Translations under genes and position numbers: made by a program
The notes under the pieces: model-generated
Told to the model about the DNA's origin: nothing
Seen by the model: only the letters and a program-made list of their open reading frames with translations
Databases searched by the model: none
Shown here: positions 38,301-53,300 of the stretch, one piece after another
Layout of the letters: every line of letters starts with the position of its first letter
How positions within the stretch are numbered: position 1 is the stretch's first letter
Origin: Mya arenaria
Lineage: Eukaryota > Mollusca > Bivalvia > Myida > Myidae
Length of the DNA: 64,000 nucleotides
NCBI RefSeq assembly: GCF_026914265.1
Contig: NC_069122.1
Span: 38,367,473-38,431,472 of the forward strand
Direction: 5' to 3'

Positions 38301-41300
38301 GTCTGGGGGTATACCGGGGATAGCCGGGAAAATGGGCCATGTTTTTTCCTTCCAGTTGGCCCCGCAGTGCCGGGTGAATGCGGTGGTTTTTGACTTTGTG
38401 CTAAAAATAGCGGGCAATGCGCCTTACCCTTGGGTGTGGGGGCATTTGGCAGGGATTTTACCAGCTGGCCGTTTCTGCAGGGGACTTGACCCGGGCTTGG
38501 CTTGACTGAAAGTCAAAGTCCCTGCTATTCCCCGGACCTTGGGGGCTGTGGTTACAATTGACTGGTGCATTAGATCTTTTCTTTTTCAGGATTGTCTGTA
38601 TTTCAAAGAAAACTTATCAGAGTCATCCTAGCCTTGGGTTATCCCTGTTGGCATGCAAAACCATTAACCTCACCCCTGGTTATGGTTCTTAAAGCTGCAC
38701 TCTCACAAAGTTACGGTTTTGACCCTGCTCATTTTGGCATCATGCATTGACTTCAATCAGTCATATAAGATACCTCACAATAGAACAGATCTCAATTGTT
38801 TGGTTAACTGCTGGAAATTTCATTTTTCATTTTAAAGCTTGAGTAATGCTTAAAGCCATGAAACATCAATTTTCAATCATAAATATGAAAACTGGGATCT
38901 GCTCTTTTGTCATCAGTCTTATATCACTGGTTTCCCGACATTACTCAAAAATTTGTTGGCTTATTCCAGGACTATAAGTAAAAAAAAATTGTCAAAACAA
39001 TAAACCTGTGAGAGAGCAGCTTTAAATGGTTTGAGATATTCATATGAAACTTGGTATACATTGTTGCCGGAGACATTAAACACTCCAGTAAATAAAGGCC
39101 CCTAACTCTGGTAGTAATAATTGTAGAGTAATGCCCCTTTTTGGGTGGAAATTAACAGGAGACAAGTGTTGGCTTTAATTGCTCCATCGCGCTCTTGTTT
39201 ATTCACTACATTGTATTCTTGTTTTTTTATGTAAAAAGATATAATTAATGGTAATTAAATTATTGTTAAAAGATGGCATTAGAAAAGCAGAGCTCTGTAA
39301 CATGATAGCTGACTGTGACTCCCCGTGATTGTTCAGAAATAATACTTTTTCCTCAATTATGTACAGAACGCCAGCCCACATGCATTGTCATTGATTAAAC
39401 TAGTGTCTCAGAGACTTTCTATTCCTGGAATTCCAGGAATGTACAAAAAAGAGTTCCTATTTGAAGTGCAGTATTTACATGTACTATCTAGTGTTTTAGC
39501 TGGGTCTTAAAAAGCACGGTGTGCTGCAAAAGAGGGACATGGCAGCCAGTATATATCAGGTGCCAAGGGTGATTAGGACACATTGTCAAAATTAATAATT
39601 TGGCTGTGAAGAACTTGGGACATTTAGGGCCATTTTACCATGCCGTAGCTGATACCCAGCTACTTCCTCAAGGGTCAACCCTGTTTGGTTTTTTTGCCTG
39701 AACGGCGTCTGAAATTCCCCATTTTAAAAATAAAATAAAAAATATTTAATCTTTAATTTTTTTATAAATGAAGTGTGTGTGTGATAAATTTACTTCTTTA
39801 TTGGTATTTTACTCCATATATTCCCAAAATGGTTTAAAAAAATAGCTCTTGAATTTTTTTACTCAAAACTAAAAAAAACATGCTTGTTAAACCATTGCCT
39901 CGAAGCATCAGCCGAAAAAAACATCTGCCAAAATTAATATTACTTAATTTTGTTTAATATTTCATTTATAAAGATGAACAGCCATCTTATTGAGACATTA
40001 AGATGAACAAACGCAAATTCTTACTCACTGAAGTACAAGGCATCAACCTTATTATCAACCAGAATTTGAGCCAGCTTAGACAGCATTTTACCAGTGAAGG
40101 GCTTGAGGGCTTGCACATAATGTTATCAAAGAATTATGCTTAAACATAGCCTGAATTTTGATAAATATTAACATGGATATCAGATAGGTTAAACATGATG
40201 CATGCTGTGGTTCCTGTTACCTGACTGAGCCCTGTTTTAAAATCCCGACCCATTTTTTTTTACGGGGGGAGGGGTATTGTTTCTGAAAGAAATACTTTAA
40301 TCTTTAACTTAAAGTGACTTTCAAAATAGTAGATATTTGAGAACACACATGATATATTGTTTGAAATTATTTTTTTTTTTGCCAGCATCACTAACACCGG
40401 GAACAGCAACATTTTTTCTCTTGGCTTTGAAACAGATTAGTTTACAGATTTAGTTTTGAAATTCTTCCGGTCTATATAACTATATCTATAGTAATAGCGA
40501 AATAGTTTCCTGTCCCTAAACATAAATCTGATCTTCAGTTTACTGTATACTTTTATTACACAGCGGAAATGAAATGTTAATTTTAGGTTAGAGCTGTGAG
40601 CACTCCCGAGGTTTTTAAAGTCAATTGAAATTTTCATGAGTCAAGTGTTATAATTTTAGGACAGTCTTTTTTTAGTTGAATATATATAAGCTTAATGCGG
40701 GGTCTTGTTGTCCGCTTTACCTTTTGAATATGTATATAAATGTTCTACATTTCTACCAACCATGACACCCAAATAAATAATGTTTAACTGCATGAAATTT
40801 TGGTGACAAATCCTTTTAATTTGGATGTTTTCACGCAGCGTGGGAAAGATGAATCGAGGGAGTGGCGATTATATAAAAACCAAATAATAACTTTGTTTGA
40901 TTTGATGTAAAATACATTGAACTTGTTTCGTATTCATCTTAAATTGATATTTGCTCTTAAAGGACTTGAACATCTCAGAATTTATTTTGGCAACATTTTT
41001 TTCTTTATTTATGTGTCTTGAGTGCGTTTACTTTACTAAATTACTAACACCGACGAGGCAATTTTCTCCAATGGGTTATTATAATGTACCTGTTACCTGT
41101 AATATTACAGTCTTATAAATTATGAATTAAAAGCTGCACTCTCACAGATTTACCATTTTTACAACTATTTTTTGTTTTGGAAAGAGCAAATTTTTGAGTA
41201 AATATCTGCAACCCAATAATATAAGATTGCTGACAAAAAATCAGATCTTAGATTTTTATATTTCCGTTCAAAAATTAATGTTTTATGGTTTAAACCGTTA

Positions 41301-44300
41301 CTAACGGTTTAAGAAAAATGCATAAAACATCATTTTTTGAACTTAAATATTAAAATCTGCGATCTAATTTTTTTCAGCCGTCTTAATTATAACTGGTTTC
41401 CATGTATTGTCTCAAAAATTGGCTCGTTCCAAGACAAAAAATAAAAAAGTTGTCAAAACATTCAATCTGTGAGAGTGCAGCTTTACAGCACAAGTTCTGA
41501 ATTTCGATACCTGAGGACAATGCCAGCTCAACCCTCTATTATAAGTTACAGGGTTAGTAGGTGACCTGATATGGGATATATGGGGCAAAGGAATTTAGGA
41601 AACCATGTCGGATGATAGCGATCTGTATATATTGTGTTGAAAACCTGTTTATATTGATCATCTTGGATGCCAATACTATTTTGAAAATGTTTCATTTATT
41701 CATCAGCAATAAACCTCATTCTTATACTATATATAAAGTTTATATAGTGACCCTATATGAAACAATATGGGCTGACCCCCTGACCACTCCTGTTGGGTCA
41801 TTCATGTTGGAAGCATGATATTACAATTTACACGAAAAGAAAATCGAATTTTTCACTATCTCAAAAACAGCTTGACATTAAGCTATTTTGCCTGAAGCTT
41901 GTGCCAATTTTGATCTGACACTGAATATAAAACAACAGTCATTATATGCATAGCTGATGTTTGTATCTCTGAATCTTTACTTCTTGCCTGTCATCTATGT
42001 GGAAGTTATGTGGTCAGGCCTAAAAAAAAATACATTTGGTTCGGGTTACCCGACCTTACCTACGGAATAGGCGCCGACCCTTAGACTGTTTTTATAGTCA
42101 GTTTGAAAAAAAAAAAAAAAAAATGGATTTTTTTTTTTTATTGCTTTTCAATATATAGTTTAAAACCTTAAATGCTAACCCTAACCAAACAATTTTTTTT
42201 TTAGGCCTCAACAACAATGAGATATTTTGTACTGATATTCTTGCATGGCTGAATAACAGATACAGAACATAATTGCACTTTTAATAACATGTTTATATGC
42301 ACATTTTTTTTCTCCAATAATGGCACATACATTTACTCTGGTTATGTAAAAATGTCATGATATGGGATACTAGATTTTTGAACCATTTGATATGGCTCCT
42401 TTGAAGTATGTTGATGTGCTGCTGAAGAACTGTTCACACAATTAATAGAATGGATGAAATTGATTTGATTGTGGTTTGAACTTAAGCCACAAGTCTCAGG
42501 TTGTTCTTTGACTTTAAATCAATAGAGCTTGTTCTTTGAACTAAAATCAATAGTGGTTGTTCTTTGAACTGAAATCAATAGTGGTTGTTCTTTGAACTGA
42601 AATCAATAGTGGTTGTTCTTTGAACTTAAATCAATTGTGGTTGTTCTTTGAACTTAAATCAATTGTGGTTGTTGATGGACGTCTGTTGATGTGCCCATAG
42701 AAATTTATGAACAAAATTATATATTTACTATAAGTAAAGTGGTTTAATCACTTGAGCCCTCTCTCAACTTAGGGGAAAGGGGCAATAACCCATAGAAAGA
42801 GGAATTTTGAACAGATGGTCAATTTTTCAGAACATACTTTTATTTATACTCATGATATTGTACTTCTTGTGTTTACGTTTTATCAAAAAAATACCATTGC
42901 CTCTTTGATTCAATCATTCATACTAAATTCACATAAGTAATTATATTGAGGCATTTATTTTGAGTCTATAAGAGAATAAAAGAGGCCATATCCATCTTTG
43001 AGCCAGTCCACCCTAACTCCTGAAATATTACATTTTGCTAAACATGTTCAAATTTACATTCAATGTAGAGGAAAAGTAAATTTATCATGAATGAATTATG
43101 TCTGACCTTTTAAACCCCAGTTTATTTATATTGACAATAATAACTTACTTTCTGTAAAGCTATCATGAATGTATTGTATTTGACCTTTAATGTTACAGTG
43201 ATATCGTACTATGTGTCAACTATATAAATTATGTGCAAAATTATCATTATAGATGCCTGTACGAAAGATAAAATGATAATAATCGCAAGCAATCGATAAC
43301 CTTAGTTTATTACTTAAAATTTTAGTTTATAAATGATGTACATAATTTCAAGGTTACTTTTTTCGCACCCATAGTGGGCGATGTTAGCATTAGCTGTCTG
43401 CAAGCGTTGCACTGGTGAAATACTTTCTAATCTTGCATTGTATAAAGCTGGGCTTGTTGTTTTTTTATACTCATTCACCTGTATTATATAAAAATAAACC
43501 TCTCCCCCAAAAAATGTGGGTCCGGCCTTAAAAATAGGCTATGTCTGGTAACTGGAACCACAGCATTTAAACCCTTTAATATAACTGATATCCATGTAAA
43601 TGTATATCAACTTCAATGTATGTATAATTCTTTAGAGCGTATAATGATGTTAGAATTCGAGCTCTTCATCCAAATGTCAAATTTCAATGACGGTCGGTCA
43701 CCCTTAGACTTTATACTCACAATAATCTTACAAGTAACCATATACCATACCATAATACCAGTTTGTTTGAATGTCAACCACATTTAGATGTCGTATTAAC
43801 ATGCATGCCCTAATAGATGTGCCATGGATCTTTTTGTAGGTCTATTTTTCTGACAGTTATTTTTTTGGTGCAATTTACCGCATTCTAAGACTATTTCCCC
43901 TTGCGAAAAACTGTTTTTTTTTCCAAAATTTTATATTTTTTTTCCTAATATTATAAATGTGCATCATATTAATGAATAAAAAAAGCACTGAATTTCTTTA
44001 AATATAAACAAAATCTTTACAATACTTACTATTTTACAGTATAATGTATGCATAAAAAAGTTAAAACATGTATATTTTCCATTATATTAGCTATTAATTG
44101 GCCTGATTTTGTATTTTTCCCAAAGGAAACATTTTTTCCCAATTTGCAAGGCGCAGGCGGTAAAAATAATTAAAATCCCTGTCTGATTCTGTGACATGAA
44201 CAGCGAATAACTTAACCTTTAACTCCAAAAAATGTGAAAAACTACAATGAAAAGCATTTCTACAGCCATAATTTTAGGGCACCTGCTGACATCATGTATA

Positions 44301-47300
44301 TATGGTAAAACTATACCCTATTGTACACTATGACAGTTGTGATAAAATTACCGAAATTTGTGTATTGATATATTGGAGACATATATTTAGCGTATTTTGA
44401 AATGTTGCTGATTGGGAAAAAATCATGTTCTTTTTTGTGCTTTGGTTTCTCAAAAAGAGTCATCAGCCCTGCATGTGTAATAGGACATGTACGGTAATTA
44501 GACTATTATAGTCTTGTTGGTAATGCTAAAGGTTTATAGTATGTATTTACCAAAATATATGATCTAATGGGAAGCTAGACATTATCATTTATTTTGGTAA
44601 ATGCATAACCATTATAATTACCCTTGAATCAGCTTAGTGGTCTAGATTATATTTAGTCTACTGGCACAGCTTCTGTTTAAATCAACCTATTCAACTCTTT
44701 AAGAACTTTCGGTCTGGTTCACGCTGTCAGAAACTAGATTCAAATACTTGTAATTGGAAAGAAGAATTAGGAATTTGGAAAATTATATTATCGAACTAGC
44801 GTGCATCCCTTTCAAAATCCCATGCGTTTAAAAAAGTACAGACAGTACTTGAAATATGTTTATATACATGTTCAAGTAGACAATCCAATCGGATGACCTT
44901 GGCTATTTTCCTTCTAAACATCCTGGGATATAAAGGTCATGATTTACAGTGTCAGAATTCTTTACATTTCACTATGCTTCAAGATGATTGTATAGTAAAT
45001 AAAATTTAGAGTAGAATACTTCCTACATTTTCAGTCAATGGAATTGCAGATAGGCAAACATTAAATACTAGGCTTAATCAATAAGAATTTCAACTACTGC
45101 TACTCATCCGACACCTACTTCCTTGTGTCAGAGTTTGCGTTGACAATGTGTCAGCCAATGAGAATGTAGTCAGTTAGATGACCTGATATAAAATCATAAT
45201 GATTAGGAAGGGCTTGTTTGCTACATTCACTCTACCCATTCTTTATCATTAAGATTTTACTTCATGTCATTTTACTATTATTAAATCTAAGGAATTAAAT
45301 AGATTTATGCAATAAAACACATCACTTGGATGTTTTTATGAACTTGGTAATAAAAATTACACATTAAAATACTACAATTATATAACATTATTATTAAATA
45401 AAAAAAAATCGAACTGCTTTTACTAAAGAGCACCAGCATAAGTACATCTGAAGCTTGTCATGTGGCAGAAATAGCTGGTCGTTCTGCTTCGGATACAATC
45501 ATTTGAGTGTAAGTCCCACACTCTGCATACAAAACTTATTGAGTTATGCCCCTTGACTTACTGAGGAAAATGACGAGCATTGGCTGCCAACTTTCATGTT
45601 ATTGGTAACCTGAGGAGCTGTGGAAGATTAGTGAGGAAATTGGCCATATATTAAGTAGACACCATCTAAAAATAAATAAAAATTGTTTGTATATTTTAAG
45701 CCTTATGAAAAAAATGAGGTGTTTTTGATTATATACATGTATGGACTGAAAAAAGTATGGGCTGTATAAGGTTGGGATTTTTTCTTTAAAAATCATGTCC
45801 AATAAAGCAGTTGTCCTTATAAAAAAAAAACACACCCTGTCGGTTGGCAGCCTGATTAAATAACAAACAAATATTACTTGATCCCATAATTTTGAGAAGT
45901 TTACGTATTCTTATCAGCGATATGATGCCATCCATTGAAGGTCTTAGTCTGAAATTAATCATGATATAAGAATCGATTCTGTCCGAGGTGTTATATTTTA
46001 AAAGCTGGTTTAGGCTTTGTTTCCTATGATTATGTACACAACACAGAAGGATTTAAGCTCCAAAGTATATATAAGGATTTGTTTGAACATGGCCTAAATA
46101 TTCTTTCAATCAAAGATGAATTATGGATTTATGTTTTTTACCTTGTAAATCCATGCTTATCATTTTCCGACATATTTGCACTGATATTTAGAGAATATTG
46201 ATTTAAAAAAGGGATTTTTTTGTCTTTCTGCATCCTGGAACTTCGGAAAGTCCAAACGTTATCTCATGGCTAGATGACTCATTTATTCATTTAATTGGTT
46301 GGTAGTTATAATAGCATATATATTGACCATTTAATAAATGTTTCGGATAACGTGGAAAAAAACAAAAACTTGACCGGTTTTATGCAAACTGAACCCATCG
46401 ATATATCAAGTGTTCTAAAAGCTGGTTTCGCGTGTTTATTAACACAGAATATTTAATTTGTTTTTGATGTTTTAGGTCTTTCATTGATTAACTGGTGTGT
46501 AAGAAAATAATCAGCGTTTATTTTATGAATCTCCCTTGACAAACTTTATTTTTAAATGAAAATTAAATACAATAAAAAGCACAAGTCAGAAAAATAACAA
46601 ATACTAGCACCAGGTACGGATCCCAGATTTTTACACAGCCAAATACTGTCAAATGCTTTTCAATGTGCCAGGAGCAAGGCTTCAAAATGCTTTAGAATTT
46701 AATGTGAACAAATTGTATAAAATAAATTATAGCCTACCCCATAGTTCTTGAACAAATAAACTTTAAAGTTTCATGACAATTATGTGAAATCTTGCAGGAC
46801 AGTCCCTCAAATTTACATAGGTCACCAATTGTTCTGGGTAGATGGTCTTGGTGGTTGCTCACCTGATTAAAAATGTGTGTCATGCCCTCTGTAAGGACTG
46901 CGAAAAGATTTATCATGTCTGCAAGTTATGTCAATAACAAATGGCAATAGAATACTAGGTCAATACGTACTCGTGTTGGGTTGAATCTAGGGTATACTTT
47001 AGACAAAATTAAAGTACAAATTTTTATTTTAAAAAAATAAAAAATTATCTTGTGCCATGTTTAACCCCCATGTTATCAGAATGTTACCAAGGAGGTGGAG
47101 CTTAACTGTTCAATAACTAAATAACAATGTTATTCACCTGTACTGCACACTAGTTATTGAACAGTGTCAATGACAACAGGGTACAAAACCACAATGTCAC
47201 CCAACAAAGTGCTCGTGTATAATTTAAATAACTATGGTTGTGTTTGGGATAACTATAACTAGTGATGTTCCGATGATCGATTACAATCGAAAATCGATTG

Positions 47301-50300
47301 GTTGGGCCTGAAATCAGCAACAATCGATGTATTTGGTTATAATCGATCATCGAAAAAAAAATGAAAAAAAATATACGTATGTGTTCAGATGTTATCTTTA
47401 ACAAAATGGCTAATGAAAGCCACAATGAGCAAGTAAAAATGAACTATTTTTTATATAACACTTAATAACTTTAATCATAGACATAACGTATATATGCATA
47501 TAATGAGCATGAATAAAACTTCACTTTAGGTTTTATCTAGTATTTTAAAAAAACAATTGTACTATCGATAATCGGTTACTTGAGTGGAACCGATTATCAA
47601 TAGTAAAATTGGAACCGATTCCCATCACTAACTATAACATTATTATTTTGTCTTACTAAATATATTTATAATTTTTTTTGTATATTTACAGATATATGCC
47701 AAGCGGACAGACATGGAGGTTCGGCAGGTGGAGCGGTGGTTCCGTCTCCGTAGAAACCAGGACCGACCCTCACCCATGAAAAAGTTCACAGAAACTGGGT
47801 ACACTTGCATGTTCTGTTGTAAATATCAAGTTTTCAAACTAGCCTGTTTTTGTTTTGAAAATGTCTTAGTATTGCCATAGCCCTGGCAGTCACAAGGGTT
47901 GGCAGAAGTAGTATACATATATTGCAAACACATTTGACCTTGAGACCGTTGGCTATGGTTCTGCCTCTCGCCTAACAAGTTGTGGGGTCGATCCCCACCA
48001 GGGGAACATTCCCATGGCTTTCAGTACTAATTCCCACCCAGGATATGGACTCAAGGGTGTTTCGTATCTGCTGTCAGTTGTCTTCATAAACAAGCTGGAA
48101 TTAATTAGACTGCTCAAGACTTTTACATGAAACTGGGTGCAAGTGTTAACAGTGACAACTTGCAAGTTTATCTGACTGTAGCGAGCCTATTGCTTTCTCA
48201 AAAAGATGCTTGTTGATTTATGCCTATTGATTAACTGAGAAAAATGCACTAGCAGATTCTCTCATTAACTGAAAGAAATGCACGGGCCCCTTCATGAATG
48301 AAAATAAAATGACTGAAAATGGTTAAGAATTGAGTCAAAATCCACATTGGTAGTGTTTGGTTGGTGTTATGAAATTTTCATAATTTATCAATCATTGATT
48401 GGTTTCAGTCTCCAATAATCGATCATAAATTATATGCTGGATTTTTTACCCAGCCCGTCCCCTCTTCTGCCTTCCCTTTGATTTTAATGACTTCAATAAA
48501 TATGTTGAACTAGGGTCTGTATTTCTGTATTGGTCGTATACTGTCCAAAAACGGCGTTTATTCATACCTACGCTGTCGATGTAAACATTCACATGTTAAA
48601 GGAGAATTATTAAGATCATGTTCGTTGTTCGTCTAGAAACACAGTCATGATTATGGCCCCTTATGGTCCCCCGCCCCCCCCCCCCCCAATTAAAAAAAAA
48701 ATGGATGAAAATCTAAGGTATAATTTATATTGGCCTAATAAGTTGGTTGGTGAAATTTCCAACACTAGGAAGTTGGAAGTCATATGAAATCAGACTCAAC
48801 AAGAAAAAAGTTGATGCATAGCATCAAGTCGGCGCAATGAAATTAGAAGAAAAACTTGCATGCAGATAACCAAAAATGGTTATTATTTCAATGATAATAT
48901 TTTGTTTTATGTTGGGTGTACATATGCTCGAAGGACATTATGGTTATTTTTTCCCCAAGCTAATCCTCCGGTTAAAACTGAATAATAACAAAAATATACA
49001 TACGTTTCTTCGGATTAAATAGAGTCAATGGTCTAATACATAGATTTCAATAGCATGAAATTCACCTTTTATTTGTACCGGCATGTTCTGTGAATTCCTT
49101 GCTTTATATTTTGTACAAGTTTATGTAACACATTTCACTCATATGAGTATATAGAATGGGGGTAAAATACTATATATCAAAGGGGAATTATCTGGAGTTC
49201 ATTCTTTCGAATGGCATTTTCAAAACAAACAAATAAGCTCAAGGTTAATTTTTCAAAACTCGGTATTTTTGCTGTCACCAAGGGAGATTACTGCGTAGGA
49301 GGTTTACAGACATAAAGGAGATTTTAATAGTACCGTGTAACCTTCATCAATATCAATCGGAACACCTCGGCCTGTATCTATCTCGGAGATGGCCGAGTTG
49401 CTATGATTGAGTTGGTATTTAAAATCAAAACAATAAGCAGGGCTATTATAATTCAAGGTTTCATGATCAATTAAAGTGTAAAGTTTTATAAAACAAATTA
49501 AACTTCATATTTTATCATGCAACGTGGAAACTATTGAAAGCATTGTTCTGCAATATATGAACTAGTCCCTAAGTTGGAATATTTCTAAAGTAAAATCAAA
49601 TATAAGAAGGGCGCCGACTAATGAATGCTTCTTGATTTAATGACATTATAATTGCAAATTGCATGTCCATGAACAAAAAAGTTGAAACTCAGGAAATTAA
49701 ATAAAGTACGTCTGAAATTAACACCATAACTTACTTAAGGTGCTCTTTATAAAGCCGGAACTTGGCTGCAAACTGTGACAGATTCTATTGATTATATTTT
49801 TGAAAAAAGATTTAGTTATTTGGGGTGAAAATCTTCCTTGTTTTTTCTATATTATTTTACTCAACAATTTTAACATTATATTATACATCTTATGTTTAAA
49901 ATGTTTAAATCCATTTTAAGCCATTAAAATTCTTCAAGCCCAGGAGCTTTAAGGGGGCTTTATTCCCATGCAGTAAGACCTCACCAAAACATTGCCCTGG
50001 ACTCCCCAAGGGGTCTTATTCATCACCCTGGACCCTCAGTGTAAAGTTCAGATTTTTTTGCCTTGGTTGATCATCCTGTTCAATAATCTAAATATTACTG
50101 TTTACTTGTGGTTTGAATTTGTAATTTCTCTAAGTTTAATATGACTTGTTATGATTACAAAGTAAACCTACATTCTTTTGATCTTTCAGTTGGAGATTTA
50201 CCTATTATTTCGGTATCTGGATTTACGGATTATTAGTCCTCTATGATGTAAGTATGGCGTACATGATTTTGAAGTCTTCTGGTATTAATGAACCAGAAGC

Positions 50301-53300
50301 CGGCATTATTATTTAAAGTTATTACTAATATCATGTTTGTTTTTATTTATGTTTACATATATTTCTTTATCTTTAAGCTTAATTTCACTGCAGAGGGCTT
50401 AACCTATCTTTTTATATCCGAAGATTTGCCCCTGGGGTAAAATCCCTCCTAGTAAATCTTGCTGCCTTAAAGCAGCAAAATATTGATTTGCAAAGCAGAA
50501 GATGTGAAAGCTATATATGGATGTTTGTCCAAGATTTGGTGCTGTGGGTAAATTTTCCTCTGGAGTAAATTTTGTCCTATAAACGCATAATATTTATGGG
50601 AAGCAAGAGTACAGTCTCTAGCGATTTTATTGAGAAGCTGAAGCTGCACTCTCACAGATGGACCATTGTGACTCTTTTATTTCTTGTCTTGAAATGAGCC
50701 AATTTTGTGGCATAAAAATATCTGAAAACCAGTGATTTAAGACTGCTGATCAAATTTTTTCATAATTTTATTTACGCCCGGAGATGTTTTATGGCTAAAA
50801 TCATTACTAACACTTAAGAGAAAAATAGGCATTTCAGCAGTTTTCCACACAATTGAGATCATGCTGTTCTATTGTGAGTTGTCTTACACGACTGAATTAA
50901 AGGCATTGATGCAAAAACAATTTGATTCTAAGAGATTTTGGGAAAACATGTCAACAATGTTTATCTGTGATGGTGCAGCTTTAAAAAAGAGATCCCATGA
51001 TTAAATGAAATAATCTTGGTAAGGAAACAGACCAAAAGTAGCTCATTGGGTGTCATCCAGTGTGTTTTTTCTACTTTTATGGAAGTGGTGGCGAGGCCCT
51101 TTGATAGGGGAAAAATCGCCTCGTTTTGGCCAAAAGGGGAATAATACTAAAATGATTCATATAATGTTCAACTGGTTTTCAAGCCTTTTACTTAACAAAC
51201 CTATGGTAATAATCATGAATTGCACTATATTGCTACAATTGCAAACTATTAAGAGGTCAATGCTCCTCAAAAGGAAAAAAAACCTTAAGGGTATTTTTTT
51301 TTTACCTGGGCAGGGGAAAAATATATATATTTTCAGGTGTGCCGAAAATAAACACTGGCGTACTTCCCATCTTAAAAAATTTAGTTTTAGGGTAAGAGGT
51401 TTTCTAGTGGTAAAGGTGTCCATGCTCGCCCAAAAGGTTGTGGGTGTGATACCCACCAGGGTTTTGTTCACTCGGTCTCTCAAAAAAACAAACAGTTTTG
51501 ATACCTTAACAGGAAAACAGACTTGAGGGTGATTGATGTCAGCTTAAAGCCGTCTTTTCAATGAAACTAGAATAAATTAGTATAAACATGTATAGATTTT
51601 AATCTCTTCCCATAAAATGTTAAACTCTTACAGGTATACTATAATATTATTATTGCTTATTCAAAATAGTTTCTGAATGATTTATTAACGGGTTATCCAT
51701 CCATCCATCATTAATACAAAAAAAAATGCTACTGGTGCTTTAACGTTTCAATTTAAGGTAGTTTTAATGCCAACGTGTTATCTAAGAAAAACATTAATTT
51801 AATTGCTAAATAATTATGGAAATATTTTGTTGATTACCTACCTTACATATATCGTAATAGTTGCATCACAATGGTGTTATTCAAAAATGTTATCCAGATA
51901 TATATAAAAAATAATATAACGGTAAATCAATATAAATTTAACATTGATATAATCTTGATGTTAATGTCTGAACTGCACTAACATATTGTTGCATTATATT
52001 GATGGATGGCTTTCCTTAAAATATTTTCAGTGCAGAAAAAAGTTCAACAGACATAAAATACCTTGGAGTTTTTTTTACCCTTGTAGTGGTAATTCAAAAT
52101 TAAGCTTTGATGAACATTATGATTTTGAGTGAAGTAAGGGGAGCTGAAATGATTAGGCCGAATAAAAAAATAATTTGGTTCAGGTTACCAAACCTTAAAC
52201 ATATGAAATAGGCGACTACACTACTGTTTTTGTAGTCTGTTGGTAAGAAAAGAAAATCTAAGTTTGTTTTTCAATAATGTAGTTTAAAACCTTAAAAGCT
52301 TTATTCAGAAGCTTTACCACAATTCTCCAACATCTATAATGTTCTAACATAAAGCCAAATAAAGAAAAATAGAAAGAAAACCCGTTCACTTCCTGTTTTT
52401 GAAAAAGGTTATTACCCTAACCAAACCATATCTTTTTTTTGCCTTAATGTTATGAAATAACTTCTTAAATTAGCACTAGAAAAGTTTTATATAATGTTGT
52501 TATTAAAACTTAAGATATTACCGGTAGATTAATTTGTTTCCTGTTGCAATTTGTGTTGGCAATAAAAATATTCTATATGGGGGACTTGAGTCTGATACTT
52601 TAAACTTCAGTTATTTTGCAAAGATTGGGAAGAGAGCTGTATTAAGTTATTATAAGTAACTTTTTTTGGCACAATAATATACAATAGTGGTATTTTGTTG
52701 TGGGGAAAACCAGACCCACTTGTCTGGCTTGGTGATCACCTGCCAAACTCACATGCACCCAGGTCGGCAATCAAACACCAGGGTTGCCTTGGAGAGAAGC
52801 AATTGTCCGCTAACCGGACAACCCTTAAGTCTTAAGTTTGGATTCGATCAGTGTACAAATATTGTTGAAGCACAGGTCATTTGGTTCACTTAAATAATAA
52901 AGTTCAATGACTCGCAGAAAATCCGTAGAAGGCCGCATAATGCCAAAAACATGAAGCTCACTTTAAGCTGCTCTCTCACAGATATACAAAAAAGTATGAC
53001 AAAAGATCAGATAGCAAATTTTCATATATCTGTTAATGTTTCATGGCTTAAAGTGTTAAACTATTAAGTGGTTTTAGAAAAATGCATAAAACACCTATTT
53101 TTTAACTTTAATATAAAAATCTGCAATCCAATTTTTTGCCAACAGTCTTATATATAACTGCATGGTGTCCATGCATTTTCGCAAGACAAAAATAAAAAGT
53201 TGTCAAAACATTCAATCTGTGAGAGTGCTGCATTAAGACATTGTAGCCCTGAATATTTTACTAACCCAACTCATGATTAATGTTTACCAGACATGAGACT

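Larger units (their letters stand above)
33456..47691 (+). other. Ceramide synthase intron 2 (14.2 kb)
   Basis: Donor CAG/GTTTGT, acceptor TTTACAG/ATATAT. It contains MITE families A and B, a nested 1.7-kb transposon, a GC-rich MITE, a 28-bp minisatellite and a hAT MITE. The stretches 39050-41090, 42700-45400 and 45500-47250 hold nothing I can name beyond AT-rich text. Confidence 0.85.

Noticed and set aside
51050..51526. 158-codon open frame
   Set aside because: It spans AT-rich intron sequence and the head of a SINE; no domain seen.
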